This document shows, piece after piece, positions 63,447-64,000 of a stretch of DNA of 64,000 nt (positions are counted from its first letter, which is position 1; each line of letters starts with the position of its first letter). A program made the translations under genes and the position numbers. The notes beneath the pieces are model-generated. The model did not search any database and was not told where the DNA came from. It saw only the letters and a program-made list of their open reading frames with translations. The DNA lies in contig NZ_CP126625.1 of the NCBI RefSeq assembly GCF_030219325.1, forward strand, positions 2,902,857 to 2,966,856. The letters are read 5' to 3'. Source of the stretch: Geothrix sp. Lineage in GTDB: Bacteria > Acidobacteriota > Holophagae > Holophagales > Holophagaceae.

Positions 63447-64000
63447 TCCAGCAGCCCATCCTCATCGTCGATGACGAGCTCGAAGTCCGCGAGACGCTGC
63501 TGGAGGCCCTCGGAGATCAGGGCTACAGCGCCGAGGCCGTGGCCAGCGGCGAGGCCGCCCTGGCCCGCATGGCCGAGCGGTCCTTCCCGGTCGTCCTCAC
63601 GGACTTGCACATGCCCGGCGGGCAGACGGGGCTCGACCTCATCGGCGCGATCCGGCACCACTTCCCGGACACGCTCTGCGTGCTCATCACCGCCTACGCC
63701 ACCCTGGACACCAGCATCGAGGCCCTGAAGCGTGGCGCCTACGACCTGATCCAGAAGCCATTCCGCCTGGCCGAGATGGAAGTGGTCCTCAACCGGGCTC
63801 TGGACCATGCCAGCCTGCTCGGGAAGGTCCGCGACTACCAGCAGGAGCTGGAAAGCCGGATCCTGAGCCGGACCCGCGACCTCCAGGAAGCCCATGCGGA
63901 GGCCCTCACCCTTTGCGACCTGGGGCTCCAGGCCCTGGACGCGCCCTCGTTCCGGGAGGCCCTCGACCCCCTGCTGGACCAACTGGCGGCCCGCTGGTCC
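63443..64000 (+). CDS. Response regulator, N-terminal part (runs off right edge)
   Basis: The visible 186 residues hold a receiver domain (PILIVDDELEVRE; VLTDLHMPGGQTG with the phospho-acceptor Asp; CVLITAYATLD; LIQKPFRL) closely related to that of the upstream gene, followed by a coiled coil and LTLCDLGLQALDAPSFREAL, which could begin a GAF or other signalling domain. The ATG overlaps the stop of the previous gene (ATGA). The receiver is a tandem duplicate of the preceding one. The output lies beyond the window. Confidence 0.85.
   Translation, partial: MIQQPILIVDDELEVRETLLEALGDQGYSAEAVASGEAALARMAERSFPVVLTDLHMPGGQTGLDLIGAIRHHFPDTLCVLITAYATLDTSIEALKRGAYDLIQKPFRLAEMEVVLNRALDHASLLGKVRDYQQELESRILSRTRDLQEAHAEALTLCDLGLQALDAPSFREALDPLLDQLAARWS

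Overview
The window is very GC-rich, gene-dense DNA from what looks like a Gram-negative, respiring environmental bacterium. The Oar-type TonB-dependent receptor with a carboxypeptidase-regulatory domain, the multihaem cytochromes, the bc/cbb3 gene block and the frequent CC-ATG starts behind GGAG ribosome sites are together most like Acidobacteriota of the Holophagae/Geothrix kind. That assignment is inference; no rRNA or other taxonomic marker lies in the window. No tRNA, rRNA, insertion sequence, phage or CRISPR array was seen.

Layout. 1-2.7 kb: edge of a PAS-domain protein, small hypothetical proteins, a DUF2164 protein and a CHM isomerase. 2.8-5.5 kb: a two-gene unit of unknown function behind an AT-rich leader. 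5.5-9.8 kb: an M14 peptidase, small membrane and envelope proteins, a TauE/SafE-like protein. 10-12.2 kb: a zinc-finger PP2C phosphatase with a DinB protein, facing a CGNR regulator. 12.2-24.3 kb (minus strand): one long respiratory operon, read ccoS-like, Rieske, cytochrome b, heptahaem cytochrome c, ccoN, ccoO, ccoQ-like, small membrane protein, SfrB-like flavoprotein, ccoG, a 53-residue membrane protein, ccoI. It encodes a quinol-oxidising bc complex, a cbb3 oxidase and its maturation factors, with no ccoP. 24.4-24.7 kb: an extreme AT-rich gene-free island.

24.8-28.9 kb: an FadH-like flavoenzyme, a YcaQ-like protein and an RpiR regulator. 29-38.4 kb: a TonB-dependent receptor followed by cyanophycinase, M14 carboxypeptidase, isoaspartyl dipeptidase, YfcC-type permease and M28 aminopeptidase. 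The five enzymes and permease are tightly coupled and read as a scavenging pathway for cyanophycin or similar Asp-Arg polymers: outer-membrane uptake, secreted depolymerisation, inner-membrane transport, cytoplasmic dipeptide hydrolysis. 38.6-45.5 kb: a CapA-like protein, a TPMT-like methyltransferase, sulfotransferase plus APS kinase, and a NitT/TauT-type ABC transporter.

45.6-64 kb: a haemerythrin fused to a degenerate HAD domain, a second haemerythrin, a PNPOx-like protein, mutS, lhgO, a two-gene DMSO-reductase-like molybdoenzyme, a ThrE-type exporter, a two-gene unit whose second protein carries a membrane-entering ladder of cysteines every 11 residues ahead of a kelch/galactose-oxidase-like domain, clpB, and two overlapping response-regulator genes running off the right edge. 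The 11-residue cysteine ladder, the secreted cyanophycin operon and the 3.0-5.4 kb pair are the items most worth following up.
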